From assembly GCF_900110145.1 (NCBI RefSeq), contig NZ_FOCP01000004.1:124001-188000 (forward strand): a DNA stretch of 64,000 nucleotides, written 5' to 3'. Below the pieces are notes generated by a model. The model was not told where the DNA came from, did not search any database, and saw nothing but the letters and a program-made list of their open reading frames with translations. The translations under genes were made by a program, and so were the position numbers. The DNA comes from Nitrosomonas marina (GTDB taxonomy: Bacteria > Pseudomonadota > Gammaproteobacteria > Burkholderiales > Nitrosomonadaceae). Shown here one piece after another: positions 35,196-44,682 of this stretch (positions are counted from its first letter, which is position 1; every line of letters starts with the position of its first letter).

Positions 35196-36251
35196 TTAGT
35201 CCATCAACACTCCCTGCACATGGATATTTACCGTATGAGAACCTCCTGCCTGGCACAACACGTGTGCTTTTTGTCGATCAAATCGCCAACCCGCAGCACT
35301 TCTCCCAAACGGCGCAATTCTGTATTCCACGTTTCCAGGCAATTTCTGAAAGATATAGCGCCTGCGATTGTCCAGTTCTGCCACAGATTTCGGTTTCGAC
35401 TCTCCCGGCACAAAAACGCCAACATGAGTAACTGCAAAACCATGGTCTTGCAACTTACCTGTTAACTGACCCGATATAGCACATGTGTTTGTTGACTCGG
35501 GGATTCCAACAGGGCTCACATTGAAGGCTCGCGACTCACTCCAGTCTCCCCACTTACCATTTACATAGGCCCTTACTTTCCATGTCCACCCTTTCAAAGA
35601 TGTTATTCCGTAATGAGTTGATCTTGCAAGATACATTGGAGCTTCAAGTATATTAATATCTACTAACGGATTCATGGTTTCTGGACCAACAACATACAAA
35701 TGGTACTTAGTTGCACCGGGGCATTCCGACCATGAAAATCTCCAGGCCGTCTCAACCCTCCCATCTGAAAGTCTCTGCTGGTTCAATGTGCCATTGTCAT
35801 CAGGTGTGATCAGTGTTACTTTACATAAGTTACCTTCTGACCATTTTTTAATGTATGGAAAGTCCTTACACAAAATAGCTTCTTTTTGTGTAGACATACA
35901 GACTCTAATAGTTTCGCTGGTGAAGTTTCTGCCATGTGCTCGCTTAGTAATGCGAAGAGTCTCACTGTTCACACCACGCTTAAGTGGCACCTCAACATAA
36001 TCAACTGTACGCGGATCAAAAACACCGTCCCTTTCAACCGGTATGGCATGGATGTAAACATTGCTTATACCAGATTTACCGTTATAGGCATAATCCACAG
36101 TAAATTTAAGTTCTCGATTCGACACGCTCTCAATTTTGAGATTTTTAATGGCGTTTTCTTCAGATAATTTCCCTTTGACATTGTCAGCGTGGATGACAAA
36201 GAACAATACTGGAATAATCAGTATGTGACATTTCGCAATTAAACGCTTCAA
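35196..36251 (-). CDS. Unrecognised secreted protein with fibronectin-like middle
   Basis: This 351-residue protein has a signal peptide (LIAKCHILIIPVLFFVIHA) and no further membrane helix, so it is probably periplasmic or exported. The middle (about 150-245) reads like a fibronectin III-type unit (TAWRFSWSECPGATKYHLYV, WKVRAYVNGKWGDWSESR). The C-terminal part, about 260-350, has a carboxypeptidase-regulatory-like beta pattern (ISGQLTGKL ... VFVPGESKP ... RRYIFQKLPGNVEYRI). The start is a TTG with GGAGGAG at proper distance. I do not recognise a family. Upstream of the small membrane genes on the same strand, it may belong to the same accessory unit. Confidence 0.62.
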   Translation of the reverse strand: MKRLIAKCHILIIPVLFFVIHADNVKGKLSEENAIKNLKIESVSNRELKFTVDYAYNGKSGISNVYIHAIPVERDGVFDPRTVDYVEVPLKRGVNSETLRITKRAHGRNFTSETIRVCMSTQKEAILCKDFPYIKKWSEGNLCKVTLITPDDNGTLNQQRLSDGRVETAWRFSWSECPGATKYHLYVVGPETMNPLVDINILEAPMYLARSTHYGITSLKGWTWKVRAYVNGKWGDWSESRAFNVSPVGIPESTNTCAISGQLTGKLQDHGFAVTHVGVFVPGESKPKSVAELDNRRRYIFQKLPGNVEYRIAPFGRSAAGWRFDRQKAHVLCQAGGSHTVNIHVQGVLMD

Positions 36252-36528
36252 TCAATGCTCCTCCAAAATAATTTGTAGCAATGTACATAAACTCCTGAAG
36301 GCATGTGATTGACAGTTTAGGCAACAGTCCCTGATGGACTCCGTCACAGACTTCCACCGGAACTCCGTTTACTGTTATAGGCGTATGGGAGATTTAATTC
36401 ACGACAAATTATTGAAAATACAGAACTGGTCTCGATTCAATAACAAGATCATTTCTATACTAATTGAACTGTATTGGCGAACGGGTGGCAGCCAATCAAT
36501 TCGTTTTTGTCATGATCCACGATTCCAC

Positions 36529-37089
36529 TCACGCTCGTTCGATATACTCGCCTGTGTCCGTATTAACTTTAATTTTATCGCCAATATTGACAAACTGAGG
36601 CACAGAGACCTTAAGACCGGTTTCCAAAACGGCTGGTTTGCCTCCGCTGGCCGCAGTCTGTCCCTTCATCATGACCTCGGTTTCAGTCACTTCTAATATT
36701 ACACTCGTTGGCAGTTCGAGCCCAATCGGATTTTCATTATGAAAATTGATCAAAACGTCTGTATTGGGTAGCAAATACGGCGCCTGCTCTGCAAGTTCAT
36801 CTGTCGGCAAGGTCAGCTGTTCATATGATTCATTATCCATAAAAACATAAGAATCGCCCTCAGCATAAAGAAACTGCATCTGACGCGGCTCAACATGTGC
36901 CTTTTCTACCTTGTCCTCTGAACGAAACCGTTCATTGAGTTTGGTACCGTCAACAACAGCTTTCATTTCCAGTTGAACGAAGGCTCCGCCTTTACCCGGT
37001 TTGACATGATTCTTTTTATTAACCCTCCAGAGTTTATTCTGGTATTCGATCAGATTGCCGACACGAACCTCAAAAGCAGAAATTTTCAT
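36529..37089 (-). CDS. efp: Elongation factor P
   Basis: EF-P rescues ribosomes stalled at polyproline. The 186-residue protein has three beta-barrel domains. The loop that reaches the peptidyl-transferase centre reads KPGKGGAF with the tip lysine at Lys33, the lysine-type rather than the arginine-type loop of EarP-dependent bacteria. C-terminal IKVNTDTGEYIERA is normal. Neither EpmA/EpmB nor EarP is encoded in the window, so whether the lysine is modified is open. The gene appears monocistronic. Confidence 0.96.
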   Translation of the reverse strand: MKISAFEVRVGNLIEYQNKLWRVNKKNHVKPGKGGAFVQLEMKAVVDGTKLNERFRSEDKVEKAHVEPRQMQFLYAEGDSYVFMDNESYEQLTLPTDELAEQAPYLLPNTDVLINFHNENPIGLELPTSVILEVTETEVMMKGQTAASGGKPAVLETGLKVSVPQFVNIGDKIKVNTDTGEYIERA

Positions 37090-37329
37090 AGCAAAATATA
37101 ATAATCTTAAAAAGTCAGAAAAATAAGTGGCGTATTATAACGCCGCATAGCAACCATACATTTAAAATTAACGCCAGCCGATACAAGATTGGGATAATGT
37201 ACTGATATCAAAAGCGCAGAATCTGATGCAGTTTCTGCACTTTACTTTCTCTGCAGGTCTTTCTACACTCCGTCCTAAAACAATACATCGGTTTGTCCGG
37301 CAAATCGGTCAACATTCAAACTAACTGAT

Positions 37330-38040
37330 ATGACAGGAAAACTGTATCTGATTCCAACACCTTTAAGCGACTGCAATCTGGACTGGATAATACCTGCCGC
37401 GGTAAAACAATCCATTCAACAACTTCGATATTTTATCGTCGAGCAGCCAAAAACAGCTCGACGATTTTTGAAGCAGATTGAATGCAAATACCCGCTGCAG
37501 GACATTCACATGGGAGTTCTCAACGTACACACCCGCACAAATGAACTCGAGACCCTGATGCAGCCTTTACTGGCTGGTCATGACATGGGTTTGTTATCTG
37601 AAGCCGGCTGTCCGGCTATCGCCGATCCGGGTAGCAACCTGGTTCGTCTCGCGCACCACAAACAAATCAAAATCATCCCTCTCACCGGTCCTTCATCAAT
37701 ACTGCTGGCATTAATGGCGTCAGGGCTCAATGGACAGCGGTTCTGTTTTCACGGTTATCTGCCAATTGATAGAAATGCACGCATACAGGCAATCACTGTG
37801 TTGGAAAAACAATCCGGCAAACAGGATCAAACACAGATTTTTATTGAAACTCCGTACCGGAATCAAAATCTCTTTGATTTGCTCGTAAAGACCTGCCGTG
37901 ATGATACAGATTTGTGCCTCGCAATGCAGTTGACTTCCGTGGAAGAGCGTGTCATTACTCGATCAATCAAACAGTGGAAGCTGAAGCAACCGGATTTCCA
38001 AAAAATACCCGCCATTTTTTTATTGCATGCCAACCGGTGA
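37330..38040 (+). CDS. RsmI-like SAM-dependent methyltransferase (tetrapyrrole methylase fold)
   Basis: This 236-residue protein belongs to the tetrapyrrole-methylase fold group of RsmI, which 2'-O-methylates C1402 of 16S rRNA. It has MGLLSEAGCPAIADPGSNLV (about 80-99), the PLTGPSSILLALMASGL segment and FIETPYRN. It is shorter than RsmI (about 280-290 residues) and lacks its C-terminal domain, and matches the widespread short paralogue annotated only as SAM-dependent methyltransferase. Its target is unknown. It ends 4 bp from the convergent gloA. Confidence 0.82.
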   Translation: MTGKLYLIPTPLSDCNLDWIIPAAVKQSIQQLRYFIVEQPKTARRFLKQIECKYPLQDIHMGVLNVHTRTNELETLMQPLLAGHDMGLLSEAGCPAIADPGSNLVRLAHHKQIKIIPLTGPSSILLALMASGLNGQRFCFHGYLPIDRNARIQAITVLEKQSGKQDQTQIFIETPYRNQNLFDLLVKTCRDDTDLCLAMQLTSVEERVITRSIKQWKLKQPDFQKIPAIFLLHANR

Positions 38041-38044
38041 GCTA

Positions 38045-38434
38045 CTACTGGTTTTTTTTCTGAATGAATTCGATTTTATAACCGTCTGGATCTTCTACAA
38101 ACGCAATCACAGTAGTGCCATGCTTCATCGGCCCTGCCTCCCGCGTTACTTTACCACCCCGCTTTCGGGTTTCTTCACAGGCAGCGTAGGCATCGTCGAC
38201 CTCTATCGCTATATGACCGAAACCTTCACCAAGCTCATACCGATCAGTATCCCAGTTATGCGTCAATTCCAAAACAGTTCCATCGGCTTCATCCTGGTAA
38301 CCGACAAATGCCAATGTGAATCGACCATCCGGATAATCCTTGCGCCGCAGCAAGCGCATACCCAACACTTGGGTATAAAATTCCAGTGATTTCTCAAGGT
38401 CACCGACTCGCAGCATCGTATGCAGAATTCGCAT
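38045..38434 (-). CDS. gloA: Lactoylglutathione lyase (glyoxalase I)
   Basis: GloA turns the hemithioacetal of methylglyoxal and glutathione into S-lactoylglutathione. The 129-residue protein has the short bacterial Ni2+-type form with ligands visible as His5 (ILHTMLRV), Glu56 (TVLELTHNW), His74 (GFGHIAIEV) and Glu122 (YKIEFI). Start and rubredoxin stop overlap by one base (TAATG), so the two genes are coupled in an operon. Confidence 0.95.
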   Translation of the reverse strand: MRILHTMLRVGDLEKSLEFYTQVLGMRLLRRKDYPDGRFTLAFVGYQDEADGTVLELTHNWDTDRYELGEGFGHIAIEVDDAYAACEETRKRGGKVTREAGPMKHGTTVIAFVEDPDGYKIEFIQKKNQ

Positions 38435-38622
38435 TACATTTTCACCATTTCAAAATCTTCCTTACGTGCACCGCATTCAGGACATGTCCAATTGATTGGA
38501 ACATCTTCCCAGCGTGTACCCGGAGGTATGCCTTCTTCCGGCGCTCCCTTTTCTTCATCATAAATATAGCCGCAGATTAGACACATGTACCGATTATAGT
38601 TTTGATTTTCCTCAGTAGACAT
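38434..38622 (-). CDS. Rubredoxin
   Basis: This 62-residue electron carrier has both iron-binding knuckles, [13 protein letters not shown] and [12 protein letters not shown], with the normal intervening W and the [16 protein letters not shown] spacing. A single Fe is bound by four cysteines. It is the first gene of a unit with gloA and is divergent from thiD across 52 bp. In betaproteobacteria rubredoxin next to thiD-thiE-hemL is the common arrangement. Confidence 0.95.
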   Translation of the reverse strand: MSTEENQNYNRYMCLICGYIYDEEKGAPEEGIPPGTRWEDVPINWTCPECGARKEDFEMVKM

Positions 38623-38674
38623 AATAGATCGTCATTCTCATTTGGGTTAAAATGGTATTTTACGGTATTAATGC

Positions 38675-39532
38675 ATGTCACAGCCACCCCCAAATGTACT
38701 TTCGTTTGCTTCCAGCGACTCAAGCTGCGGTGCTGGCAGCCAGGCAGACATAATGACTATTGCGAGCATGGGATGCCATCCGCTTTCAGTTATCACAGCG
38801 CTAACTGTTCAGGACACCTCGGGTGTTCATGATCTGCTCCCACTTGAACCGGACTGGGTAGAGCGTCAAACCAGAACCATTCTGAATGACATACCTGTGC
38901 ACGCATTCAAACTCGGCCTGCTTGGAAGCGACGCGATCATAAACGTCATTGCTGAAATTTTGTTGGATTATCCCGACATACCTGTCGTCATGGATCCAGT
39001 GCTGGCTTCCGGTCGTGGTGACGAATTAACCACTGAAATCATGATTAAATCAATTCGCAAATTACTGTTACCACGGGTCACGCTACTGACACCCAATAGC
39101 CTGGAAGCAAGGCGACTGGCTTTTGCAGACGAAGTCGACACTGCTTCATCACACAGTCACTCACTTGATGCGTGCGCTTCCAGGCTTCTTGATACAGGAT
39201 GTGACTTTGTCCTGATTACTGGCACACATGAACACACTGCCCAGGTTACCAATTCGCTATACACACGCGGCAGGCTCATACGCACTGATAACTGGAAACG
39301 GTTACCTCACAGCTACCATGGCTCTGGATGTACGCTCGCATCTGCTATTGCCGCGTCTATTGCTTCCGGGCAAACGATAATCGACAGTGTTATTGCAGCG
39401 CAATCGTATACATGGGGGGCATTAAGCGCTGGTTTCCAACCTGGACTTGGACAATACATTCCCGATCGCCATTTCCGGAATAGCATTAAAGAACAAACTA
39501 CCTGTACTCAGCAAAACATTGAAGAACAATAA
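38675..39532 (+). CDS. thiD: Hydroxymethylpyrimidine/phosphomethylpyrimidine kinase
   Basis: ThiD phosphorylates HMP and then HMP-P in thiamine synthesis. The 285-residue ribokinase-fold protein has SSCGAGSQADIMT near the N-terminus, ALTVQDTSGVHD, VMDPVLASGRGDEL and the GSGCTLASAIAAS anion-hole segment with the catalytic Cys/Asp region (YHGSGC). It overlaps thiE slightly, forming thiD-thiE-hemL. The short upstream gap (52 bp) leaves no room for a TPP riboswitch. Confidence 0.94.
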   Translation: MSQPPPNVLSFASSDSSCGAGSQADIMTIASMGCHPLSVITALTVQDTSGVHDLLPLEPDWVERQTRTILNDIPVHAFKLGLLGSDAIINVIAEILLDYPDIPVVMDPVLASGRGDELTTEIMIKSIRKLLLPRVTLLTPNSLEARRLAFADEVDTASSHSHSLDACASRLLDTGCDFVLITGTHEHTAQVTNSLYTRGRLIRTDNWKRLPHSYHGSGCTLASAIAASIASGQTIIDSVIAAQSYTWGALSAGFQPGLGQYIPDRHFRNSIKEQTTCTQQNIEEQ

Positions 39533-40142
39533 AATATCCGGACTGTACGGAATAACACCCGACTTGGCAGACACCGACATTCTGCTCGAAAAAACCCGTC
39601 AAATACTTGAGGGCGGTGCCAGACTAATACAATTCCGGAACAAATCTGCCGACAAAACACTGTGCTTGCATCAGGCAGAGACGCTTCTGCAGCTTTGTCG
39701 AAAATATGATGTTCCCCTACTAATCAACGATAATGTGGAGCTCGCGTTACAGGTTGATGCCGATGGCGTTCATCTTGGCACGAAGGATATGGACATTGCC
39801 TTGGCTCGAAAGCAGCTGGGGTTGGATAAAATCATCGGCGCTTCCTGTTATAACCGCATAGAACTTGCTGTACAAGCAGTTGCTAAAAGCGCCGATTATG
39901 TCGCTTTTGGCGCATTTTTTCCCACGTCCACCAAACATGATACAGTTGATGCATCAATTGATATTGTGCGGCACGCCAAAAGTGTTCTCGATATACCGGT
40001 GATCTGTATTGGCGGCATTAACTCGCACAATGCGCGGTCTTTAATCGCAAACGGTGCTGATGCACTAGCTGTATGCCAGGCGATATATCAGACGGGGGAC
40101 GGACGAGAATCAGCTGCTACGATTTCAAAGTTGTTTAGCTGA
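39519..40142 (+). CDS. thiE: Thiamine phosphate synthase
   Basis: ThiE joins HMP-PP and the thiazole phosphate into thiamine phosphate. The 207-residue product has [41 protein letters not shown] and [11 protein letters not shown], with the phosphate-binding GGI and NGADALAV loops. No ATG lies near the expected start. A TTG at 39519 gives a normal-length protein overlapping the thiD stop by 14 bp; the frame extends to another TTG at 39447 deep inside thiD. Neither has an obvious ribosome site, so the start is uncertain and coupling to thiD is likely. Confidence 0.92.
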   Translation: MKNNKISGLYGITPDLADTDILLEKTRQILEGGARLIQFRNKSADKTLCLHQAETLLQLCRKYDVPLLINDNVELALQVDADGVHLGTKDMDIALARKQLGLDKIIGASCYNRIELAVQAVAKSADYVAFGAFFPTSTKHDTVDASIDIVRHAKSVLDIPVICIGGINSHNARSLIANGADALAVCQAIYQTGDGRESAATISKLFS

Positions 40143-40192
40143 TTTCATTCAGTTTAATTTTTTTATTTTTTATTTTTCTTGAGAGCAATTCA

Positions 40193-41473
40193 ATGACTTC
40201 ACGAAATCAACAATTATTTGAACTATCACAAAAAATTATTCCCGGCGGTGTCAATTCACCAGTACGCGCGTTCAAATCTGTTGGCGGCAATCCCGTTTTC
40301 TTTCAACGGGGACAAGGAGCGCACGTATGGGATGTCGACGGCAAGTCTTACATTGATTATGTCGGATCCTGGGGACCATTGATTTTAGGTCATGCACATC
40401 CGGATGTCGTCAAAGCCGTCCAGAAGACATCAGAAAATGGCCTCACCTTTGGAGCACCAACCGAGGCGGAACTGGAAATTGCTGAATTGATCTGTAAACT
40501 GGTCCCATCTATCGAGCAGGTAAGGCTGGTCAGTTCAGGCACTGAAGCAGGTATGAGTGCCATCCGCCTGGCACGTGGCTTTACCGGTCGCAACAAAATC
40601 ATTAAATTTGAGGGTTGCTATCATGGGCACGATGATTCTCTGCTGGTTAAAGCCGGTTCTGGCGCATTAACGTTCGGCAATCCAAGTTCAGCGGGTGTAC
40701 CGCAGGAAATCGCAGGCCACACAATTGTACTGGATTTTAACGATGTCGCCGGTGTAGAAGAAACGTTTAAACAAATCGGTAAAGAGATCGCGGCGGTTAT
40801 TGTTGAGCCGGTTGCTGGCAATATGAATCTGATCACGCCCAAACCTGGATTCCTTGAAACCCTTCGTACATTATGTACTCAACATGGCAGCGTGTTGATT
40901 TTTGATGAAGTCATGACGGGATTTCGTGTCGGTCTTGAGTGTGCACAGGGTGTCTATCAAATTCAACCCGATCTAACAACACTTGGCAAAGTGATTGGTG
41001 GCGGCATGCCAATGGCGGCTTTTGGTGGTCGTCAGGATATCATGCAATGTCTGGCACCTGTCGGTGCTGTGTATCAGGCGGGTACATTATCAGGCAATCC
41101 TGTTGCCGTCGCAGCTGGATTGACAACGCTGAAACTGATTCAGAAACCAGGATTTTATGACAATCTTTCTGATACAACGCGCCAGTTAACAGACGGTTTG
41201 ACCACCTGCGCGCAAAAACACGGAATTGATTTTTGCGCGCAATCAATCGGCGGCATGTTTGGGCTTTATTTCAGCAAAAATATTCCGGCCAGCTTTGCTG
41301 AAGTGATGGCCTGTGATAAAAACGCCTTTAACCGGTTTTTTCATGCAATGCTGGATAAAGGGATATATTTTGCACCTTCAGCTTTTGAAGCCGGTTTTGT
41401 CTCTACCACGCATGGCAGCAAGGAAATTAACGAAACATTAAGCGCTGCAGAGAATATTTTTGCAGCCTGGTAA
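40193..41473 (+). CDS. hemL: Glutamate-1-semialdehyde 2,1-aminomutase
   Basis: HemL makes 5-aminolevulinate from glutamate-1-semialdehyde, the C5 route to haem. The 426-residue PLP enzyme has [49 protein letters not shown] and the PLP-lysine motif [16 protein letters not shown] near residue 265. The ATG has GAGAG upstream. It closes the thiD-thiE-hemL set, 50 bp after thiE. Haem demand would be high in an organism rich in c-type cytochromes, such as the neighbouring c4. Confidence 0.97.
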   Translation: MTSRNQQLFELSQKIIPGGVNSPVRAFKSVGGNPVFFQRGQGAHVWDVDGKSYIDYVGSWGPLILGHAHPDVVKAVQKTSENGLTFGAPTEAELEIAELICKLVPSIEQVRLVSSGTEAGMSAIRLARGFTGRNKIIKFEGCYHGHDDSLLVKAGSGALTFGNPSSAGVPQEIAGHTIVLDFNDVAGVEETFKQIGKEIAAVIVEPVAGNMNLITPKPGFLETLRTLCTQHGSVLIFDEVMTGFRVGLECAQGVYQIQPDLTTLGKVIGGGMPMAAFGGRQDIMQCLAPVGAVYQAGTLSGNPVAVAAGLTTLKLIQKPGFYDNLSDTTRQLTDGLTTCAQKHGIDFCAQSIGGMFGLYFSKNIPASFAEVMACDKNAFNRFFHAMLDKGIYFAPSAFEAGFVSTTHGSKEINETLSAAENIFAAW

Positions 41474-41487
41474 AACTGGCAGAACAC

Positions 41488-41547
41488 AAAAAAAGCGGCA
41501 GGCGCCTGCTATCAACCTTTTGATGATACTGATACGCCTGACGCTTT
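41488..41547 (-). terminator. Probable terminator of the cytochrome c4 gene
   Basis: A 13-bp imperfect stem, AAAGCGGCAGGCG at 41492-41504 with CGCCTGACGCTTT at 41535-41547 (12 of 13 pairs, 30-nt loop), is followed on the minus strand by a run of T. A second GCCGCTTT near 41621 offers an alternative pairing with the left arm. Confidence 0.5.
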
Positions 41548-41691
41548 ATTGGCTTGAAATAATTAAAATCACGACAAACTACAACTGCACAACATCTATA
41601 TCCTGTACCACACACTTTTTGCCGCTTTCACCACCAGGGCTGCAAAACCGTCAGCCGACTGACGCGCAACCAGGGAATATAACAAACAGGA

Positions 41692-42333
41692 TTACTGCAC
41701 ATCCATACTTTGGATATACTCGGCAACTGCACGTTTTTCCGCCCCACTCATTCGTGTGAGCACCTTTTGCATAACACCGTTATCGTTTCCACGCTCGGCC
41801 TTGTTAAACAGATCCAGCTGTGTGTATGTATATTCGGCATGTTGGGCTGCTAACGCGGGGTAATGCGGTGGAATTCCCGTACCGGTTGGTCCGTGGCAGC
41901 TTGCACAGGCAGGCACGCCATTTTCTATATTACCGCCGTGATACATAATTTTTCCCATTTCGAGGAGATCTTCATCACTGCTGATGTTTCCGGCCGGCTC
42001 TGGTGTCTGGGCAGCATAATAGGCAGCAACATCTTCCATATCCTGCTGTGAAAGTGGCGCAACCATAGATGCCATCACAGGGCTGTTTCGATTGGGTTTT
42101 TCACCTTCTTCGGCTTTAAAATCCATTAACTGTTTAGTAATATACTCGGCGTGCTGACCAGCCAGACTGGGGTTGATCGGTATAATGCTATTACCATCTG
42201 GATTATGGCATCCTGCACAGACACCCGCCGCGATCTCCTGGCCTCTGGCAACATCACCTGCAGCAAAAGCCGGTGACGATAATGCGATAACCAGAGTGCT
42301 TGCCACGACAAAGCTATTTTTCAAAATTTTCAT
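41692..42333 (-). CDS. Di-haem cytochrome c4
   Basis: This 213-residue periplasmic cytochrome has a signal peptide (LVIALSSPAFAAG) and two CxxCH haem sites, CAGCHNPDG (about 40) and CASCHGPTG (about 143), each half ending in the usual axial-Met region (SPVMASMV and NGVMQKVLTRMS). This two-domain repeat is cytochrome c4, an electron donor to terminal oxidases. It is convergent with hemL. Confidence 0.93.
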   Translation of the reverse strand: MKILKNSFVVASTLVIALSSPAFAAGDVARGQEIAAGVCAGCHNPDGNSIIPINPSLAGQHAEYITKQLMDFKAEEGEKPNRNSPVMASMVAPLSQQDMEDVAAYYAAQTPEPAGNISSDEDLLEMGKIMYHGGNIENGVPACASCHGPTGTGIPPHYPALAAQHAEYTYTQLDLFNKAERGNDNGVMQKVLTRMSGAEKRAVAEYIQSMDVQ

Positions 42334-42483
42334 AATTTCATGTATTCCGTATTTTTATGCCATTAAAATTCTGTTATTTTTAAGGATAACTCTTAATTCC
42401 TGGAATAACATGTTATTTTATCAAGGCATAGCATTGTTCACAACAAGATTCATTGAAAGTGTCCGCCTCTATTGAGTCACTGA

Positions 42484-43086
42484 ATGAAAATAATTTTTTT
42501 CCTGCTTCTGGCTGCAAATATTCTGCTGTTAGCATTGCAAGTCTCCCAACCGGTAATGCAGACAAGGGATAATAATTCCGATACTCATGTTGTAAATTCA
42601 GAAAAAATCATTTTATTGCCAGCTGAGGTAAGCTGCATTGTGTGGGGAAATTTTTCGCTTACAGAAATAGAATCCGCTGAGACAGCCCTGCAGGCGCTAG
42701 ATCTGAACACACCCTACCGAGTAACCTCAGCCGCACCACTGACACAGTATCGAGTTCACACTGTTCCGTTTGAAGATCAGCAGGCTGCTGATAGAGAAAT
42801 TAACAAATTTCGAAATTCTGGTATCAGCAGCTTTCGCATACTGGAACAGGGCACCTGGTTTAATTCGATTTCCTTTGGTGAGTTTGCTGACGAGTTATCG
42901 GCACAAAAGCTGCAAAAAAAACTCAACCTTCAGGAAATAACGGGCACAATTATCAGTAAGTATCTAATCAAACAAAAAAAAATTTCAATTTTTGAAGCAG
43001 ATACCAGCAAGAATATTGCATTACAGTCGTTGATTGAGCAATTTCCGGACAGCAAGCTGACACAGACCACCTGTGAACGCTTATAA
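42484..43086 (+). CDS. SPOR-like envelope protein
   Basis: This 200-residue protein has an N-terminal hydrophobic anchor (IIFFLLLAANILLLALQV) and a soluble part with a SPOR-like beta-alpha unit around residues 80-160 (TQYRVHTVPFEDQQAADREINKF and FNSISFGEFADELSAQKLQ). SPOR domains bind denuded peptidoglycan at division sites; here the domain match is only by pattern. The gene precedes map by 54 bp on the same strand. Confidence 0.6.
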   Translation: MKIIFFLLLAANILLLALQVSQPVMQTRDNNSDTHVVNSEKIILLPAEVSCIVWGNFSLTEIESAETALQALDLNTPYRVTSAAPLTQYRVHTVPFEDQQAADREINKFRNSGISSFRILEQGTWFNSISFGEFADELSAQKLQKKLNLQEITGTIISKYLIKQKKISIFEADTSKNIALQSLIEQFPDSKLTQTTCERL

Positions 43087-43139
43087 TATTTCACAAATCA
43101 AATTAAACTCGTTTTGCTTGAAATATCATTGAATCACTT

Positions 43140-43940
43140 ATGCAAGTAACCATAAAAACACCACAAGAAATCGAAAAAATGCGTGTTGCAGGCAAGCTGG
43201 CCTCCGAGGTTCTGGACTACATCTCACCATTCGTAAAACCCGGCATAACAACTGAAGAACTGGATTCGTTATGTCACCATTATATGGTTGACGTGCAAAA
43301 GACCATACCTGCACCTTTAAATTATGCCCCAAAGGGCCATAAACCCTACCCCAAATCCATCTGCACCTCGGTCAACAATCAGATTTGCCACGGCATTCCA
43401 GGCCAGAAAAAGCTCAAAAACGGTGATATCGTCAACATTGATGTCACCGTCATCAGCCAGGGTTATCATGGCGATACCAGCCGTATGTTTTATGTTGGGG
43501 AACCGTCCATTCAGGCCAGACGGCTTTGTGAAGTAACCTTGGAAGCCATGTGGCGCGGAATAGACATGGTCAAACCAGGCAGCCATCTTGGAGATATAGG
43601 CCATGCTATTCAAAAACTCGCCGAAGGGGTTGGTTATAGCGTCGTTAGAGAGTTTTGTGGTCATGGTATCGGCAAAAAATTTCACGAAGATCCGCAGGTA
43701 CTGCACTACGGAAAAGCAGGAACAGGACTTGAACTCAAACCGGGCATGACGTTTACCATAGAGCCGATGATTAACACAGGAAAGGCTGCAATCCGTTACT
43801 TGCCCGATGGTTGGACAGTGACCACTAAAGATGGCAGTTTGTCTGCTCAATGGGAACATACCGTACTGGTAACCGAGGATGGACATGAAGTTCTGACTGT
43901 CTCTAAGGGCGCGACGCTCAAACCTACCTACCGTTTTTGA
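43140..43940 (+). CDS. map: Methionine aminopeptidase, type I
   Basis: Map removes the initiator Met. The 266-residue protein has the dimetal ligands: two Asp (IVNIDVTV and GDTSRMF), His (FCGHGIGKKFHEDP), Glu (FTIEPMI) and Glu (AQWEHTVLVTEDG). It also has the type I signature YPKSICTSVNNQICHGIP. It is not next to rpsB, its usual neighbour in many proteobacteria. It precedes rph by 15 bp. Confidence 0.96.
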   Translation: MQVTIKTPQEIEKMRVAGKLASEVLDYISPFVKPGITTEELDSLCHHYMVDVQKTIPAPLNYAPKGHKPYPKSICTSVNNQICHGIPGQKKLKNGDIVNIDVTVISQGYHGDTSRMFYVGEPSIQARRLCEVTLEAMWRGIDMVKPGSHLGDIGHAIQKLAEGVGYSVVREFCGHGIGKKFHEDPQVLHYGKAGTGLELKPGMTFTIEPMINTGKAAIRYLPDGWTVTTKDGSLSAQWEHTVLVTEDGHEVLTVSKGATLKPTYRF

Positions 43941-43955
43941 TTATCAACCATTCAC

Positions 43956-44681
43956 ATGATAACCCGCAGCCATAACCGCACCAACGCACAGATTCGCCCT
44001 GTTAAAATTAACCGGAACTATATCAAACACGCCGACGGCTCCGTGCTGATTGAATACGGGCATACAAAAGTCATCTGCAACGCCAGTGTCAGTGAAAAGG
44101 TGCCTCCTTTTCTCAAGGACAAAAATCAGGGGTGGCTGACAGCAGAATATGGCATGCTTCCTTGCTCGACTCATGAGCGCATTCAACGTGAAGCCGCGCG
44201 CGGAAAACAATCTGGGCGCACTATGGAAATTCAGCGACTGATCGGTCGCTCATTGCGCGCAATCATTGATCTGAATATGCTTGGAGAACGAACCATCCAG
44301 ATCGACTGCGACGTAATTCAGGCTGACGGCGGCACACGGACAGCCAGTATTACCGGTGCATTCGTCGCTTTGCACGATGCTGTAGAACGTCTGTTGTACC
44401 AGCAGCTTATCGAAACATCTCCGATTCTGGATCATGTTGCGGCAGTTTCAGTGGGTATTTACCAGGGTGCGGCAGTACTCGATCTGGATTATCAGGAAGA
44501 CTCAGCGTGTGATACTGACATGAATGTGATCATGACAGGAAGCTCCGGCATTGTGGAAATACAGGGCACAGCTGAAGGAACAGCTTTCACGCGTAACGAA
44601 CTCGATCAAATGCTTGATCTGGCAGAAACCGGCATTCAGGAACTGATATCAATACAGAAATCCGCTTTAGGGGCACACTGA
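43956..44681 (+). CDS. rph: Ribonuclease PH
   Basis: RNase PH trims tRNA 3' ends phosphorolytically. The 241-residue protein has [43 protein letters not shown], the arginine-rich [16 protein letters not shown] and the [23 protein letters not shown] phosphate-binding loop (read here as [17 protein letters not shown]). It is followed after 1 bp by rdgB, a common pairing. Confidence 0.96.
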   Translation: MITRSHNRTNAQIRPVKINRNYIKHADGSVLIEYGHTKVICNASVSEKVPPFLKDKNQGWLTAEYGMLPCSTHERIQREAARGKQSGRTMEIQRLIGRSLRAIIDLNMLGERTIQIDCDVIQADGGTRTASITGAFVALHDAVERLLYQQLIETSPILDHVAAVSVGIYQGAAVLDLDYQEDSACDTDMNVIMTGSSGIVEIQGTAEGTAFTRNELDQMLDLAETGIQELISIQKSALGAH

Positions 44682-44682
44682 T

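Noticed and set aside
38623..38674. TPP riboswitch in front of thiD
   Set aside because: The gap to rubredoxin is 52 bp, too short, and no thi-box pattern is visible.
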